Source: Cumulibacter manganitolerans (GTDB taxonomy: Bacteria; Actinomycetota; Actinomycetes; Mycobacteriales; Antricoccaceae). Taken from it: a stretch of DNA of 50,868 bases. Of the stretch, positions 1-8,791 are shown in pieces. A model generated the notes under the pieces. The model did not search any database and had not been told where the DNA came from. It saw only the letters and a program-made list of their open reading frames with translations. Location: positions 1 to 50,868 of the forward strand of contig NZ_WBKP01000024.1 of the NCBI RefSeq assembly GCF_009602465.1, read 5' to 3'. The stretch's first letter is position 1, and every line of letters starts with the position of its first letter. The position numbers and the translations under genes were made by a program.

Positions 1-77
<77 letters not shown>

Positions 78-78
78 T

Positions 79-405
79 TTTGACCCGGCCGCCGCCGCCA
101 TGCAGTTCGCGGCGCAGGCGTGCGCGTGGCGGGCGGGGGAGAGCGAGCAGCAGTACCGCGCGCGGCTCGCGCCGGTCGCGACGCCGGGCGCGGCCGCGGC
201 CTGGCAGCACGGCACCGCGCAGCGGGTGCACTGCCTGCAGCTGAACGCGGCGGTGCTGCACGCGGACGCGGCCTCGGCGAGTGTCGCGGTCACGGCCGTG
301 CAGGTCTACCCGGACCCCGCCGACGCCGAGGGCATGCGGGCCTACCGCTGGAGCGGCACCGTCGCGCTGGCCGCGGACGGCGGCGCGTGGACGGTGACGG
401 GCTGA
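79..405 (+). CDS. C-terminal part of a conjugation-module protein (truncated)
   Basis: The frame is open from the end of the poly-C run to a TGA at 403-405, so only the last ~108 residues are present. The visible part has an alanine-rich start and a segment of the type AAxxFxxxxxxx, then alternating hydrophobic strands ending in a beta-strand-like TVALAADGGAWTVTG. This is reminiscent of the C-terminal halves of TcpC/VirB8-like or small-domain proteins that precede the wall hydrolase in Gram-positive conjugation operons, but I cannot name it firmly. An internal ATG at 100 could be called as a start, but nothing resembles a ribosome site before it. The stop overlaps the next start as TGATG. Its role as a transfer component is inferred from position only. 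Confidence 0.55.
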   Translation, partial: FDPAAAAMQFAAQACAWRAGESEQQYRARLAPVATPGAAAAWQHGTAQRVHCLQLNAAVLHADAASASVAVTAVQVYPDPADAEGMRAYRWSGTVALAADGGAWTVTG

Positions 406-1463
406 TGCCCGCGTCGGTGAAGCTCGCGGTGGCGGCGATCGGCGTGCTGTCGGCGCTGCTGCTGGGCATGATGTTCGCGGTCACCGGCGGCGACAGCGAC
501 GCCGCCTCCAGCGCGAAACAGCCCGGCACCAGCGCGTGCGTGGCCGGGTCCGGGCTGCGCGCGGGCACCGTGCCGAACGGGTGGGAGGCCGACATCCTGG
601 CCGCCGCGCAGACCTCCGGCGTGCCCGGCCCGATCCTGGCCGCGCAGCTGGAGGTCGAGTCGGGCTGGAACCCGAACGCCGCCAGCACCAAGGGCGCGCG
701 CGGGCTGGCACAGTTCCTGCCCGGCACCTGGCAGGCGTACGGTCAAGGCTCGCCGACGGACCCGAAGGCCGCGATCGCCGCCCAAGGCAAGTACATGGCC
801 GCACTCCTGCAGGCCGTCAGCAGCGTCGCGACATCCACCGGTGCCGACAAAGTGGTGCTGGCCCTCGCGGCGTACAACGCCGGGCCCGGGCGGATCACCG
901 AGTACCACGGGGTGCCGCCGTTCGCCGAGACCCAGGCGTACGTGGCGAAGATCCCGGCGCTGGCGCAGCAGACGTACGCCGGTGACTGCACCCAGCAGGC
1001 CGGCGGCGAGGTGGTCGTGCAGGTGGGGCCGGGGCAGTGGGCGAGCCCGCTGCCCGGCGGGATCCTGACCAGCACGTTCAGCATGCGCTGGGGTGTCATG
1101 CACTGGGGCATCGACCTCGCGGTCGCCGGCGGCCAGGTCACCGCCCCGACCGAGCTGCTGATCACGTGGGCCGGTGATCACGGTGACGGGTACGGCACGT
1201 CCGTGGTGGGGCGCACCACCGACGGCACCGACCTGCAGATGCGGTTCGGGCACTGCGCCGCCGGCTCCACCACCCTCACCACCGGCAGCACCGCTCCGGC
1301 GGGCTCGAAGCTGTGCGACATGGGCTCCACCGGGGACTCCACCGGACCGCACCTGCACTTCGAGATCTACACGCCGGGCAGCCCGCAGAACGCGTACGCC
1401 ACGTCGTGCGGGTGCGCCATCGACCCGCTGCCGATCCTCACCGGGAAGGGGATGAGCTTCTGA
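405..1463 (+). CDS. Bifunctional conjugation peptidoglycan hydrolase (lytic transglycosylase + M23 peptidase)
   Basis: A 352-aa protein likely to open the cell wall for the transfer apparatus. An N-terminal membrane anchor spans residues ~5-26. A soluble lytic transglycosylase domain (~58-170) has the catalytic Glu in LEVESGWNP (E85), then GARGLAQF and the typical ALAAYNAGPGRI end. The C-terminal half is an M23 endopeptidase domain (~212-335) with the zinc ligands in HWGID (H233, D237) and GPHLHFE (H316/H318), plus RFGH (H283). Both active sites look intact. The start ATG at 405 overlaps the preceding stop, and its own stop overlaps the next start as TGATG, so the three genes are translationally coupled. 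The SLT-plus-peptidase architecture is known from Gram-positive conjugation systems (CwlT/TcpG-like). It could be annotated simply as an M23 family protein. Confidence 0.88.
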   Translation: MPASVKLAVAAIGVLSALLLGMMFAVTGGDSDAASSAKQPGTSACVAGSGLRAGTVPNGWEADILAAAQTSGVPGPILAAQLEVESGWNPNAASTKGARGLAQFLPGTWQAYGQGSPTDPKAAIAAQGKYMAALLQAVSSVATSTGADKVVLALAAYNAGPGRITEYHGVPPFAETQAYVAKIPALAQQTYAGDCTQQAGGEVVVQVGPGQWASPLPGGILTSTFSMRWGVMHWGIDLAVAGGQVTAPTELLITWAGDHGDGYGTSVVGRTTDGTDLQMRFGHCAAGSTTLTTGSTAPAGSKLCDMGSTGDSTGPHLHFEIYTPGSPQNAYATSCGCAIDPLPILTGKGMSF

Positions 1464-2065
1464 TGCGCACTCCATGGGCAGCGGTCGCGGCTGCGCTCGG
1501 CAGCGTCCTCGTCCTGGGCGCGTGCACCGCCGGCAGCGACGCGCCACCGCCGGCGCGCTCCTCCTCATCCGCGCAGGCCTCGAGCACGCCGCAGCCGCCG
1601 GTGACGAAGCCGGCGCCGATCGATCCGGCGAGCGTGGATACCAGCAACCCGGAGGTGGTGGCCGAGGCGGTCGCGGTCGCGTCGGTCACCTGGGACACCA
1701 CGCTGCACGACTCGGAGTTCGACGCGGCCCGGTCGGTGACCGCGCTGATGACGCCGCAGCTGGCCGCGGCGTACGCGCCGGCCGGCCCGGACGCGCACCC
1801 CTCGACGGATGCGCGGTGGGCGCAGGCCCGCGACCTGCACGCCTACGCCGTGCCCGACGTGCGCACCGCGCAGGACAACCACGCCGCACCACCGGACACC
1901 GCCACGACGGTCTACCGCGTGTACGACGCCACCTGGACGTGGCACGGCGACGGCGGCCAGACGATCCACGACCCGCGCACCCGGTACCTGTACGTGACCG
2001 TGAGCCAGCAGCCCGACGGCCGCTGGCTCGTCTCGACGCTCGACGTCTCCGACGTCGGCGGATAG
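1463..2065 (+). CDS. Conjugation-module lipoprotein, function unknown
   Basis: A 200-aa protein with a clear lipoprotein signal: a hydrophobic segment ending in LVLGAC puts the lipidated Cys near residue 21. A Ser/Pro/Thr-rich linker (to ~50) follows, then a globular domain (~60-200) rich in Trp/Tyr and beta strands, which may be NTF2/SnoaL-like in overall feel. The start overlaps the stop of the wall hydrolase, and the coupling-protein gene begins 12 nt downstream, so it is part of the transfer operon and probably an outer-face accessory of the channel. I see no catalytic motif. Its function is inferred only from context. Confidence 0.75.
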   Translation: MRTPWAAVAAALGSVLVLGACTAGSDAPPPARSSSSAQASSTPQPPVTKPAPIDPASVDTSNPEVVAEAVAVASVTWDTTLHDSEFDAARSVTALMTPQLAAAYAPAGPDAHPSTDARWAQARDLHAYAVPDVRTAQDNHAAPPDTATTVYRVYDATWTWHGDGGQTIHDPRTRYLYVTVSQQPDGRWLVSTLDVSDVGG

Positions 2066-2076
2066 GAGAACCCACC

Positions 2077-3981
2077 GTGAGCTCGACCGAGCAGCAGAGC
2101 ACATACCGGACGCGCCGCCAGCGCGCCGCGGCGATCGGCGGCGCCGCCCTGCTGGTCCTCGGCGCGGTGCTCGCGTGGTCGGTCGGTGGGGGACTGGCCG
2201 CCCTGATCGACGGCGACGGGTTCCGGCCCGCCTACCCGCGGCTGCACCCCGAGGCGTTCCGCGGCGTGCTGCGCGGCGACGACGGCGCGCAGCTGGTCAG
2301 CATCGCCGGCGGCGGCCCCCGCGGCTGGTGGATCGCCGCGGCCGCCGCGATCCTGCTGGTGTGGATCATTCTGGTGGTCCGCCCGCTCGTGCGGCGCGGC
2401 CGCGCCGACCCCCGCCGCAAGGTGCTGCTCAGCGCGCAGACCGCCGCCAAGGAGCTGTCCCTGGCGCAGGTCCGCAAGAACGGCCGCTACACCCGCCCCC
2501 ACCTCACCAGCCGCCGCGGCGCGGGCGCGGAGTTCGGGTACTACCTCGGCCGGCTCGCCGGCTCAAAGCAGGACCTATGGGTCGACTTCGAGAAACGGGT
2601 CCGCATCATCGCCCGGCCCGGCTGGGGCAAGACCTCCCGGCTGCTGGTGCCGATCGCCCGCGGCGTCCCCGGCGCCGCACTCATCGGCTCGGTCAAGGCC
2701 GACCTGTTCGAGCAGACCGTCACCGCCCGCCAGCAGCGCGGCACGGTCCGCGTCGTCGACTTCAGCGCGCCCGCCGACCGGATCGCCGAAGGGTTCCCGG
2801 AGGTCACCTGGAACCCGATCAACGGATGCGAAGACCTCTCGGTCGCGACCCGCCGCGCCGCGGCCCTGGTCGCCGGCAGCGAGGACGGCAACCGCGAAGA
2901 CCACGACGACGCGTTCTGGCGCCAATCCGCCCGCCAGGTCATCGAGGCCTGGCTGCACGCCGCCGCCCTCGCCGGCCTCGGCATCAGCGACGTGCTGCGC
3001 TGGCAGGAGAACATCCGCTCCCCCGAACCGTTCGACATCCTGCGCCAGCACCCCGCCGCCGAGCAGCGGGCCCTGCTGGCGCTGACCAAGCACCTCGACG
3101 ACCGCGCCGAGCGCACCACCAGCTCCGTGGAGCGGTTCATCGTCCTCGCCCTCGGCCCGTTCGCCTCCGCGATCGGGCAACGGTTCGTCGGCGCACCCCA
3201 AGACAGTCTCGATATTCGCCGCGCGATCGCCGAGCACGAGACCATCTACCTGCTCGCCAGCGAGGACACCGCCGGCGCCGCCGCGCCCGTGCTCACCCTG
3301 TTCGCCGAGGAATGGTTCTACCAAGCCCGCGCCCTCGCCGCCTCGAAACCGGGCGGGCGCCTCGCCCCGCCCGCGGTCGCGGTCCTCGACGAGCTGCGCT
3401 GGCTCGTCCCACTCCCCAGCCTGCCCGCGATCGCCTCCCGCGACCGGGCCGCCGGCATCGGCCTCATCTACGCCCTGCAGACCATGCGCCAAGAGGTCGA
3501 GCTGTACGGGCCGAGCTCGGAATCCCTCGAGTCCGGTGCCGTGCAGGTGTCGATCTTCGGCGGCTACGACAAGTCCGCCGCGCAGACCATCACGTCGCAG
3601 GCCGGGCCCGCGCTCGTGCCGACCGTCAGCGTCGGCGGGTCGATGCTGCAGGGCCCGCACTTCACCGACAGCGAGCAGCACCAAGACGCCCTCAACGCCG
3701 CCGACCAGCAGCAGCTCCGCGACGGCGACTCCGTACTGCGCGTTTCCGGGCTACCCCTGGCGTACATGCACACCCCCAGCTTCCGCGAGAACCGCCGCCT
3801 CGCCCGCGCCATCCGCCAGGAAGAACAACAGGTGCAGCAGGCCACGGCGGCCGCGCGCGTGCACGCCGCCGACCAGCGGCAGCGGGAGTACCAGCAGCAC
3901 ACCGCCGCCTACCAGGCCCGCACTACCCGGCCCGAGGCGGACGATACGAGCGCGCGGGGGAGTGAGCAGTCATGGTTCTAG
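2077..3981 (+). CDS. Type IV coupling protein, TraG/VirD4 family
   Basis: A 634-aa ATPase that would bring the relaxase-DNA complex to the transfer channel. Two N-terminal membrane segments lie at ~19-41 and ~83-102. The Walker A motif is ARPGWGKTS (K185/T186), followed by the family's GSVKADL strand. Walker B is AVAVLDELRWL (D438/E439), and the C-terminal region carries the usual TraG/VirD4 sequence AGIGLIYALQTMRQ. I chose the GTG at 2077 because AGGAGA at 2064-2069 sits 7 nt before it; the frame is open further upstream, but that part is a shadow of the lipoprotein gene. The C-terminus (from ~590) is Gln/Arg-rich and probably flexible. It overlaps the next gene by 10 nt. Together with the MobF relaxase at 15453-19577 it marks this as conjugative DNA. 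Confidence 0.92.
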   Translation: MSSTEQQSTYRTRRQRAAAIGGAALLVLGAVLAWSVGGGLAALIDGDGFRPAYPRLHPEAFRGVLRGDDGAQLVSIAGGGPRGWWIAAAAAILLVWIILVVRPLVRRGRADPRRKVLLSAQTAAKELSLAQVRKNGRYTRPHLTSRRGAGAEFGYYLGRLAGSKQDLWVDFEKRVRIIARPGWGKTSRLLVPIARGVPGAALIGSVKADLFEQTVTARQQRGTVRVVDFSAPADRIAEGFPEVTWNPINGCEDLSVATRRAAALVAGSEDGNREDHDDAFWRQSARQVIEAWLHAAALAGLGISDVLRWQENIRSPEPFDILRQHPAAEQRALLALTKHLDDRAERTTSSVERFIVLALGPFASAIGQRFVGAPQDSLDIRRAIAEHETIYLLASEDTAGAAAPVLTLFAEEWFYQARALAASKPGGRLAPPAVAVLDELRWLVPLPSLPAIASRDRAAGIGLIYALQTMRQEVELYGPSSESLESGAVQVSIFGGYDKSAAQTITSQAGPALVPTVSVGGSMLQGPHFTDSEQHQDALNAADQQQLRDGDSVLRVSGLPLAYMHTPSFRENRRLARAIRQEEQQVQQATAAARVHAADQRQREYQQHTAAYQARTTRPEADDTSARGSEQSWF

Positions 3982-4541
3982 AGCACATCCAGCAGCGCCT
4001 GAAGTCAGAAGACCGGTACGACTGCCCGTGGTCGTGGGACTCGCTCACCCCTGAGCTGACCGCTGCGCAGTCGCGTGCACTCGTGGCGTGGGTGCTGGAC
4101 TACAACGAGAACTTCGTCGTCCGCTCCAGCCACCTCATCCCGCAGTGCTGGCCCATCCACCGCGGCCTCGCCCGCGAGATCGCCGCCACCTACAGCCACT
4201 GGATGGCCGTCTTCCACCATCCCACAGCCACCCCGAGTGACGCGACGTACTTCTACGACCGCGTGCTGCCGCCGTTCCAGGACCGCATCAGCCGGTGGCT
4301 CGGCCCCCACGCCGAGAAGTGCCAGGCTGGCACGCACGACGCCGGTTGGGACAAAGACGTCGCTGAGCGCGTCAACAGGGTCCATGACTCGGCCGGCGAC
4401 ACCCTCCGTGCTCTCGACGGTGGGATCGCGCAGTCGCTTGCAACCACCCGCTCAGCGCCCGCGGAAGGCAGTGACGACACGGCCGACGATGCAGCAGTCG
4501 GCTCGAGCCACGGGCGCCTCGGATCGCCTGACGACCCGTGA
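3972..4541 (+). CDS. Conjugative-element hypothetical protein (DUF4913-like)
   Basis: A 189-aa soluble protein translationally coupled to the coupling-protein gene, starting 10 nt before its stop. The central part contains a Trp/His-rich pattern (CWPIHRGLAREIAATYSHW, then a YDRVLPPFQDRI segment and RWLG near 115), which resembles small proteins that follow traG in actinobacterial mobile elements (DUF4913-type). The last ~50 residues are acidic and probably disordered. No catalytic motif or membrane segment is seen. A role in transfer is inferred from the operon only. Confidence 0.65.
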   Translation: MVLEHIQQRLKSEDRYDCPWSWDSLTPELTAAQSRALVAWVLDYNENFVVRSSHLIPQCWPIHRGLAREIAATYSHWMAVFHHPTATPSDATYFYDRVLPPFQDRISRWLGPHAEKCQAGTHDAGWDKDVAERVNRVHDSAGDTLRALDGGIAQSLATTRSAPAEGSDDTADDAAVGSSHGRLGSPDDP

Positions 4542-4743
4542 AGGACACCGAATCAGGTGGCCTCACCGACGAGCTGAGTTCGGCACATGCGTCTCCCGCG
4601 CCTGCGCAATGGCTATTGTCCGAATGGTCCGGGCTCTGCCGGGCCCGATACCGACACATGGTTCCTCAGGATCCATAGCAGGCGTCGCGCCCGAATGCCG
4701 AGGGCTACTGAAGCATGACTCGAGAACAGGAGTTTGATCACTA

Positions 4744-5262
4744 ATGGCCCGGCTGATGATCCATAGGATTCCCGACTGGACCTCGGGTGCGGTGGGGATC
4801 AAGGTAGTCATCGACGGACAACTACAGGCGCAGAACTTGACGCTTCGCCGGCCGGATCTTGATTTGGAGTTGCCTCCCGGGCCGCACACATTCGTGTTTC
4901 GCCAATGGTTTGGAGGAAGCCGCCAACTCCATGTGAACCTGACCAACAGGACCGGGATTCTGGTCTGGGCGAACCCCGATAACGGGCCTCGGCTGTTTCT
5001 CAAGAAGAATCGCGAGGAGTGGGTATACGCCCGGAGGGCGACTGCAGCCGAGATCCGCGACGCACGTGTCGGGGTCGGGAAGGTAGGGAGGCCGCTGCGC
5101 AGCACGATTGTGGCCTTGGTGCTTTGGGTGCTGGCGCTCGGTGCCTGGAATTCCCCGATCCCGGATGGAGGCAAGCTCGTTAGCCTCGTCTGCGCGGTCG
5201 GTATGACCGCCCTGGGTGCGTGGCGATGGTTACTGCAGCTTCGTCGACGTCGATATGGCTAG
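4744..5262 (+). CDS. Small membrane protein of unknown function
   Basis: A 172-aa protein not recognised as a named family. The N-terminal ~75 residues look like a small beta-sandwich (alternating hydrophobic strands, ELPPGPHTFVFRQW), similar in feel to PEGA-type or carbohydrate-binding-like surface domains. Two membrane helices follow near 120-138 and 145-162, and a basic tail (LRRRRYG) is likely cytoplasmic. AGGAG at 4728-4732 lies 11 nt before the ATG. It is separated by ~200 nt from the transfer operon, and its lower GC and more relaxed codon use than the flanking transfer genes suggest separate acquisition. Confidence 0.6.
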   Translation: MARLMIHRIPDWTSGAVGIKVVIDGQLQAQNLTLRRPDLDLELPPGPHTFVFRQWFGGSRQLHVNLTNRTGILVWANPDNGPRLFLKKNREEWVYARRATAAEIRDARVGVGKVGRPLRSTIVALVLWVLALGAWNSPIPDGGKLVSLVCAVGMTALGAWRWLLQLRRRRYG

Positions 5263-5352
5263 TCGCCGCGCAACAGACCGCAGCGAAGAGATTTGAAAAC
5301 TGTCGGAGCTTCCGCATACCGTTTGTCCGAGCACTCAACAGGGAAGACGGTG

Positions 5353-5670
5353 ATGAAGTTTCATGTTGGGCCCACGGAGGGCGGCGCCTACGCATGGTGG
5401 CTTCACGGCGGCAACAACGAGCAGGTTGCCTGGGCCGGTGAGACATTTGCGAGCCAGTCAAACGCCGAGCGCGCGGCGGCCTCCTTCAAGGCGGGCGCGG
5501 CGAACGCTCGGTACGAGATCTACCAGGACGGTGGGTCTCAGTGGCGATGGAGGGCTTGGCGTTCGAGCGACAAGGTGGCAGCCTCAGGGGAAGCGTTCGC
5601 CAGTCGCAACAACGCCGAGCGCGCCGCAGAGAACGTTCGCCAGGACGCAGAGAGCGCTTCGGGTGTTTGA
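5353..5670 (+). CDS. YegP-type DUF1508 protein with two tandem repeats
   Basis: A 105-aa protein with two copies of the ~45-residue DUF1508/YegP fold. Each copy follows the scheme (F/Y)-W-hydrophobic, small-polar turn, VAxxGExFASxxNAERAA. Copy 1 spans about residues 3-50 and copy 2 about 52-98. The family consists of small stand-alone or duplicated domains of unknown function, common in bacteria and on plasmids. I chose the ATG at 5353, which has a purine-rich GGGAAG site a few nt upstream, over further upstream in-frame codons. It is the last + strand gene before the convergent catabolic operon. Confidence 0.75.
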   Translation: MKFHVGPTEGGAYAWWLHGGNNEQVAWAGETFASQSNAERAAASFKAGAANARYEIYQDGGSQWRWRAWRSSDKVAASGEAFASRNNAERAAENVRQDAESASGV

Positions 5671-5786
5671 CAGCTCGTGGCCCCTACATAGTTCGGGGCT
5701 TGGTGGCTCCTCATGTGGGTGAACCGCCCCGGCGTTTCACGAGCGGGAGGCGATCGACGACACCGGCAATGAGTTCGCGTTCGCGT

Positions 5787-6491
5787 TCACTCACCGGAAT
5801 CGTTGACCACTGGCCCGTTCAGGGCGTCGAGTAGATCATCAAACGACCTTCCCTGCGCAGTCGAGCCGCGGTAAAGCATCCCGAGAACGCCGGCCCCGGA
5901 CTGTTTGGGATAGTCGGCAATCTGCCGCGCCATTGCCCTCGCGGCATTCAGCACCGCGTCGTCTTCGACCACGCGCTGAGCGATGCCGAGCCGTTCCAGG
6001 TCCGGTCCGGTTACCCGCTCGCACGTCAGAGCGAGCCGACTGCCGAGAGCGACGGAGTGCCTGTACAGCAGCCACGCCAGGTTCACGGGCGGCATCATTC
6101 CGATCCGTGCCTCCATCACCTCGAGGAAGGCGCTCCGTCCCGCGATGACGATGTCGCCAGCGAAAGTTAGCGCCGCCCCGGCGTTGATCGCGGCTCCCTC
6201 CAGTGCGATCACGAGGGGAGTGTGCATGGCGGCGATCGACCGGTGAAAGGACTGCCACGCCGGCGCGATCTCCGCCACGCCCGGGTCCTTGAGATCGAGA
6301 CCGGAGCAAAGGCTTCCGCCCGCTCCGTGGATCAGGATCGCGCCGACTTCGTCAGCGCGGTTCGCGGAGCCGACTTCAGCGTGCAGCTCGGTAACCAGGC
6401 CCGCCGTCAAGGCATTCCGCCGTTCCGGGCGATTCAAAGTGATCTCGGCAACCGGGCCGTTGCGGACGGCGAGCACCTGCGGCTTGGTCAT
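5787..6491 (-). CDS. Enoyl-CoA hydratase/isomerase family protein
   Basis: A 234-aa crotonase-fold protein that would hydrate a 2-enoyl-CoA made by the upstream dehydrogenase. The fold signatures are the N-terminal ITLNRPERRNALT, the CoA-binding/oxyanion segment GGSLCSGLDL, and EGAAINAGAALTFAGD, where the usual second oxyanion loop (GxAxGGG) reads GAAINAGA. The segment that normally supplies catalytic Glu residues (AFLEVMEARIGMMP) is present but divergent, so the exact reaction (hydratase, isomerase or hydrolase) is open. It is slightly shorter than the usual ~255-260 aa. Its start overlaps the dehydrogenase stop by 4 nt, and it is the last gene of the operon. Confidence 0.85.
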   Translation of the reverse strand: MTKPQVLAVRNGPVAEITLNRPERRNALTAGLVTELHAEVGSANRADEVGAILIHGAGGSLCSGLDLKDPGVAEIAPAWQSFHRSIAAMHTPLVIALEGAAINAGAALTFAGDIVIAGRSAFLEVMEARIGMMPPVNLAWLLYRHSVALGSRLALTCERVTGPDLERLGIAQRVVEDDAVLNAARAMARQIADYPKQSGAGVLGMLYRGSTAQGRSFDDLLDALNGPVVNDSGE

Positions 6492-8788
6492 CTGGGCATT
6501 CCCATCCGTCGCTCGGCGATAATCCTGCGCTGGATCTGATTGGTTCCGCGGGCTATGCGTCGTCCAGGCGACTCGAGCATCACTCGTTGCAGGGTCGTCA
6601 GCTGGTAGCCGTCACCCGTCGGCCGCACGATGCCGTCGACACCCAGTAGACGAGCGGCGTCCAGGCCGAACCGCACGTGGTATTCCGACCAGTTCAGCTT
6701 GTCAACACTGAGCAGATCGTCGGCCGGCTCGCCGCTCCGAATCTGGTCGACCACTCGGCGGCCGTTGTACTTCATCTTGGCGATCTCGAGCCACAGCTCG
6801 ACGAGGTCAGGTGAACCCTCCTCGAGCCGGCCCAGTTCATCCAGGCGCTCGACGAGCATGTCGAACTCACGCAGATATCCGAGGTGCTGCGACGTGATCT
6901 CGCCGGCCCGCTCAGCGCCCAACGTCGTCATTGCCACGTGCCAGCCTCCGTTCAGCTCACCGACGACGTCGTCCAGCGGTACCACCGTGTTTTCGAACCG
7001 CACCTCGTTGAATCCGTAGTCGCCAGGCATCATCCGCAGCGGAGTCACCTGGACTCCGTTGGCGTCCATGTCTGCAATGCAGTAGGTGATACCGCGGTGC
7101 GGCGCCGCATCGACGTCGGTCCGGCAAAGGAGGAAGATCTTGTTAGCGCGGTGCGCTCCTGATTGCCACACCTTCGTTCCGTTGACGACTAGGCCAGCCC
7201 CTTCCTGAACCCCGCGAGTCTCCAGGCTGGCAAGATCGGAGCCATGCTCGGGCTCGGAGAAGCCCTGGCAATAGACGTCCTCACCGGAGAGGATGCGCGG
7301 GAGCAGGCGCGCTTTCTGATCGGCGCTTCCGTGCGATAGCAGGGCGGGCGCGAGCAGCGTCTCGCCCATTCCCATGGTCGGGCGGGGGATGCCGGCTGCT
7401 GCGAACTCCTCATTCACGGCAATGCACTCCAGCTCGTCAAGCGCTCGGCCGCCATACTCCTTCGGCCACGACAGGCAGAGCCACCCGCCGTCGCGCACCC
7501 GATCGATCCAGTCTCGATCTTGCGCGCTGTGCCGGTACGACATCGGCTCGTGCGCGGTGAGCGCCGCAGGGGCGTGTGACCGGTTCTGTGTGATCCACTC
7601 CCGAACCTCGCTGCGAATTGCCGCCGCCGCGTCATCCGCGGCGCTCCACTGGTGCTTCAGTGTGGTGCTCCGGTTCTGTATCTCTGTGGCAAGCTGCGCC
7701 CGTCGCCGGCGGTCGTCGCCACCGAGGACCCGGTTTGCGACCGCCCGCTTGTAGTGCCGATGCAGACCCAGCTCCCATGTGAAGCCAATGCCGCCGTGCA
7801 GCTGGATCACCTCCAGCGCCACGCGGGCGTGAAGACGGTCCGCGACGATCTTGGCCGCCGTGGCCGTCTCCTCCATGGCCGTCAGATCGGCGCCTTGGAG
7901 TGAGTCGACGGCGGCGAACGCGAGCGACCGCGCGGGTTCAATCTCCCGGAACAGATCGGCGGCAGTGAACTTCAGCGCCTGCATTCCGGCCAGCACCTGC
8001 CCGAACTGCTCACGGACCTTGAGGTAGTCGACGGCAGTCCTCAGCAGGTGGTCGCACGACCCGAGGGCCTCCATCGTGGCGAGCGCCAGCGCGACCGCTC
8101 TCGACCGCGTGACGGTATCGCCGGCCTCGTCACCACCGATGACAGCCTCCGCCTTCAGTTCGACCTCCGGTGCAATACCGAGCTGAGTCGTCGTGTCGAG
8201 CGACGGAACGGTGGCGACCTGGAGCTCGTCGGCGCTCAGTGCATCGCTCAGCCAGATCTCCAGCCCTGCGGCCGTCTCCACCGGGATCAGCAAGCGCACG
8301 TGCCCGGCGACGGGATGCCCGATTATGACGTCGGAGTCGGTCCGGCCATCGAACCTGCGCGATGGCAGGACCGATCTGCTCAGCATCGCCCTGCCTGGTG
8401 TCTCGGAGACCCAGACGCGGTCGGTGTAAAGCCAGGTCGGCACCACAGCCTGCTGCGCAGCGATGATTTCTCCGAGCAGTTGGGTGACCGCTACGGACCG
8501 AGCAGCTGTCAGCGCAGCGATACCGGCTTGCGCGGCAGGCATCCCGCCGATCACTGGGCATCGTCCGAGCTCGCTCATCGCTGCGGCAACGTCCCCCCAG
8601 TCGCCGCCCAGGCCACCCATCTCTTCCGGGACCGCTATTGACAACAGTGACAGCTCCGTCGTTACGGACTGCCAAGCGTCGTGCTCGACGAGCTGGTCAT
8701 CGGAGGTGTACGGGCGATCGACGCGTTCGAGGACGGCACGTACCGATCGAGCGAAATCCTGTTGGTCACGAGAAAAGCAGAGGGGCAC
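6488..8788 (-). CDS. Fused double acyl-CoA dehydrogenase
   Basis: A 766-aa protein carrying two acyl-CoA dehydrogenase modules in one chain. The first (about 1-360) has the reduced middle domain and a C-terminal helical part with REQFGQVLAGMQ and QLHGGIGFTWE. The second (about 386-766) has WPKEYGG, the FAD-binding FSEPEHGSDL, TKVWQSGAH and a C-terminal RGTNQIQRRIIAERRMG. Actinobacteria often use pairs of half-active dehydrogenases as heteromers for bulky substrates (steroid side chains, carboxylic acids). Single-chain versions such as FadE34 are known, and this looks like one. It would introduce the 2,3-double bond in the CoA ester made by the CoA-transferase in the same operon. The stop overlaps the hydratase start by 4 nt, and tctA ends 3 nt upstream. 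Confidence 0.88.
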   Translation of the reverse strand: MPLCFSRDQQDFARSVRAVLERVDRPYTSDDQLVEHDAWQSVTTELSLLSIAVPEEMGGLGGDWGDVAAAMSELGRCPVIGGMPAAQAGIAALTAARSVAVTQLLGEIIAAQQAVVPTWLYTDRVWVSETPGRAMLSRSVLPSRRFDGRTDSDVIIGHPVAGHVRLLIPVETAAGLEIWLSDALSADELQVATVPSLDTTTQLGIAPEVELKAEAVIGGDEAGDTVTRSRAVALALATMEALGSCDHLLRTAVDYLKVREQFGQVLAGMQALKFTAADLFREIEPARSLAFAAVDSLQGADLTAMEETATAAKIVADRLHARVALEVIQLHGGIGFTWELGLHRHYKRAVANRVLGGDDRRRRAQLATEIQNRSTTLKHQWSAADDAAAAIRSEVREWITQNRSHAPAALTAHEPMSYRHSAQDRDWIDRVRDGGWLCLSWPKEYGGRALDELECIAVNEEFAAAGIPRPTMGMGETLLAPALLSHGSADQKARLLPRILSGEDVYCQGFSEPEHGSDLASLETRGVQEGAGLVVNGTKVWQSGAHRANKIFLLCRTDVDAAPHRGITYCIADMDANGVQVTPLRMMPGDYGFNEVRFENTVVPLDDVVGELNGGWHVAMTTLGAERAGEITSQHLGYLREFDMLVERLDELGRLEEGSPDLVELWLEIAKMKYNGRRVVDQIRSGEPADDLLSVDKLNWSEYHVRFGLDAARLLGVDGIVRPTGDGYQLTTLQRVMLESPGRRIARGTNQIQRRIIAERRMGMPR

Positions 8789-8791
8789 TGC

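Noticed and set aside
342-1568. Long minus-strand open frame opposite the wall hydrolase
   Set aside because: It is a shadow of GC-rich coding DNA with Arg/Ala/Gly-rich composition, no ribosome site and no recognisable family; the plus strand encodes clear SLT and M23 motifs.
5675-5705. Short GGCCCC...GGGGC stem between yegP-like and hydratase genes as a terminator
   Set aside because: The stem is only about 5 bp with a long loop and no T-run; too weak to call.
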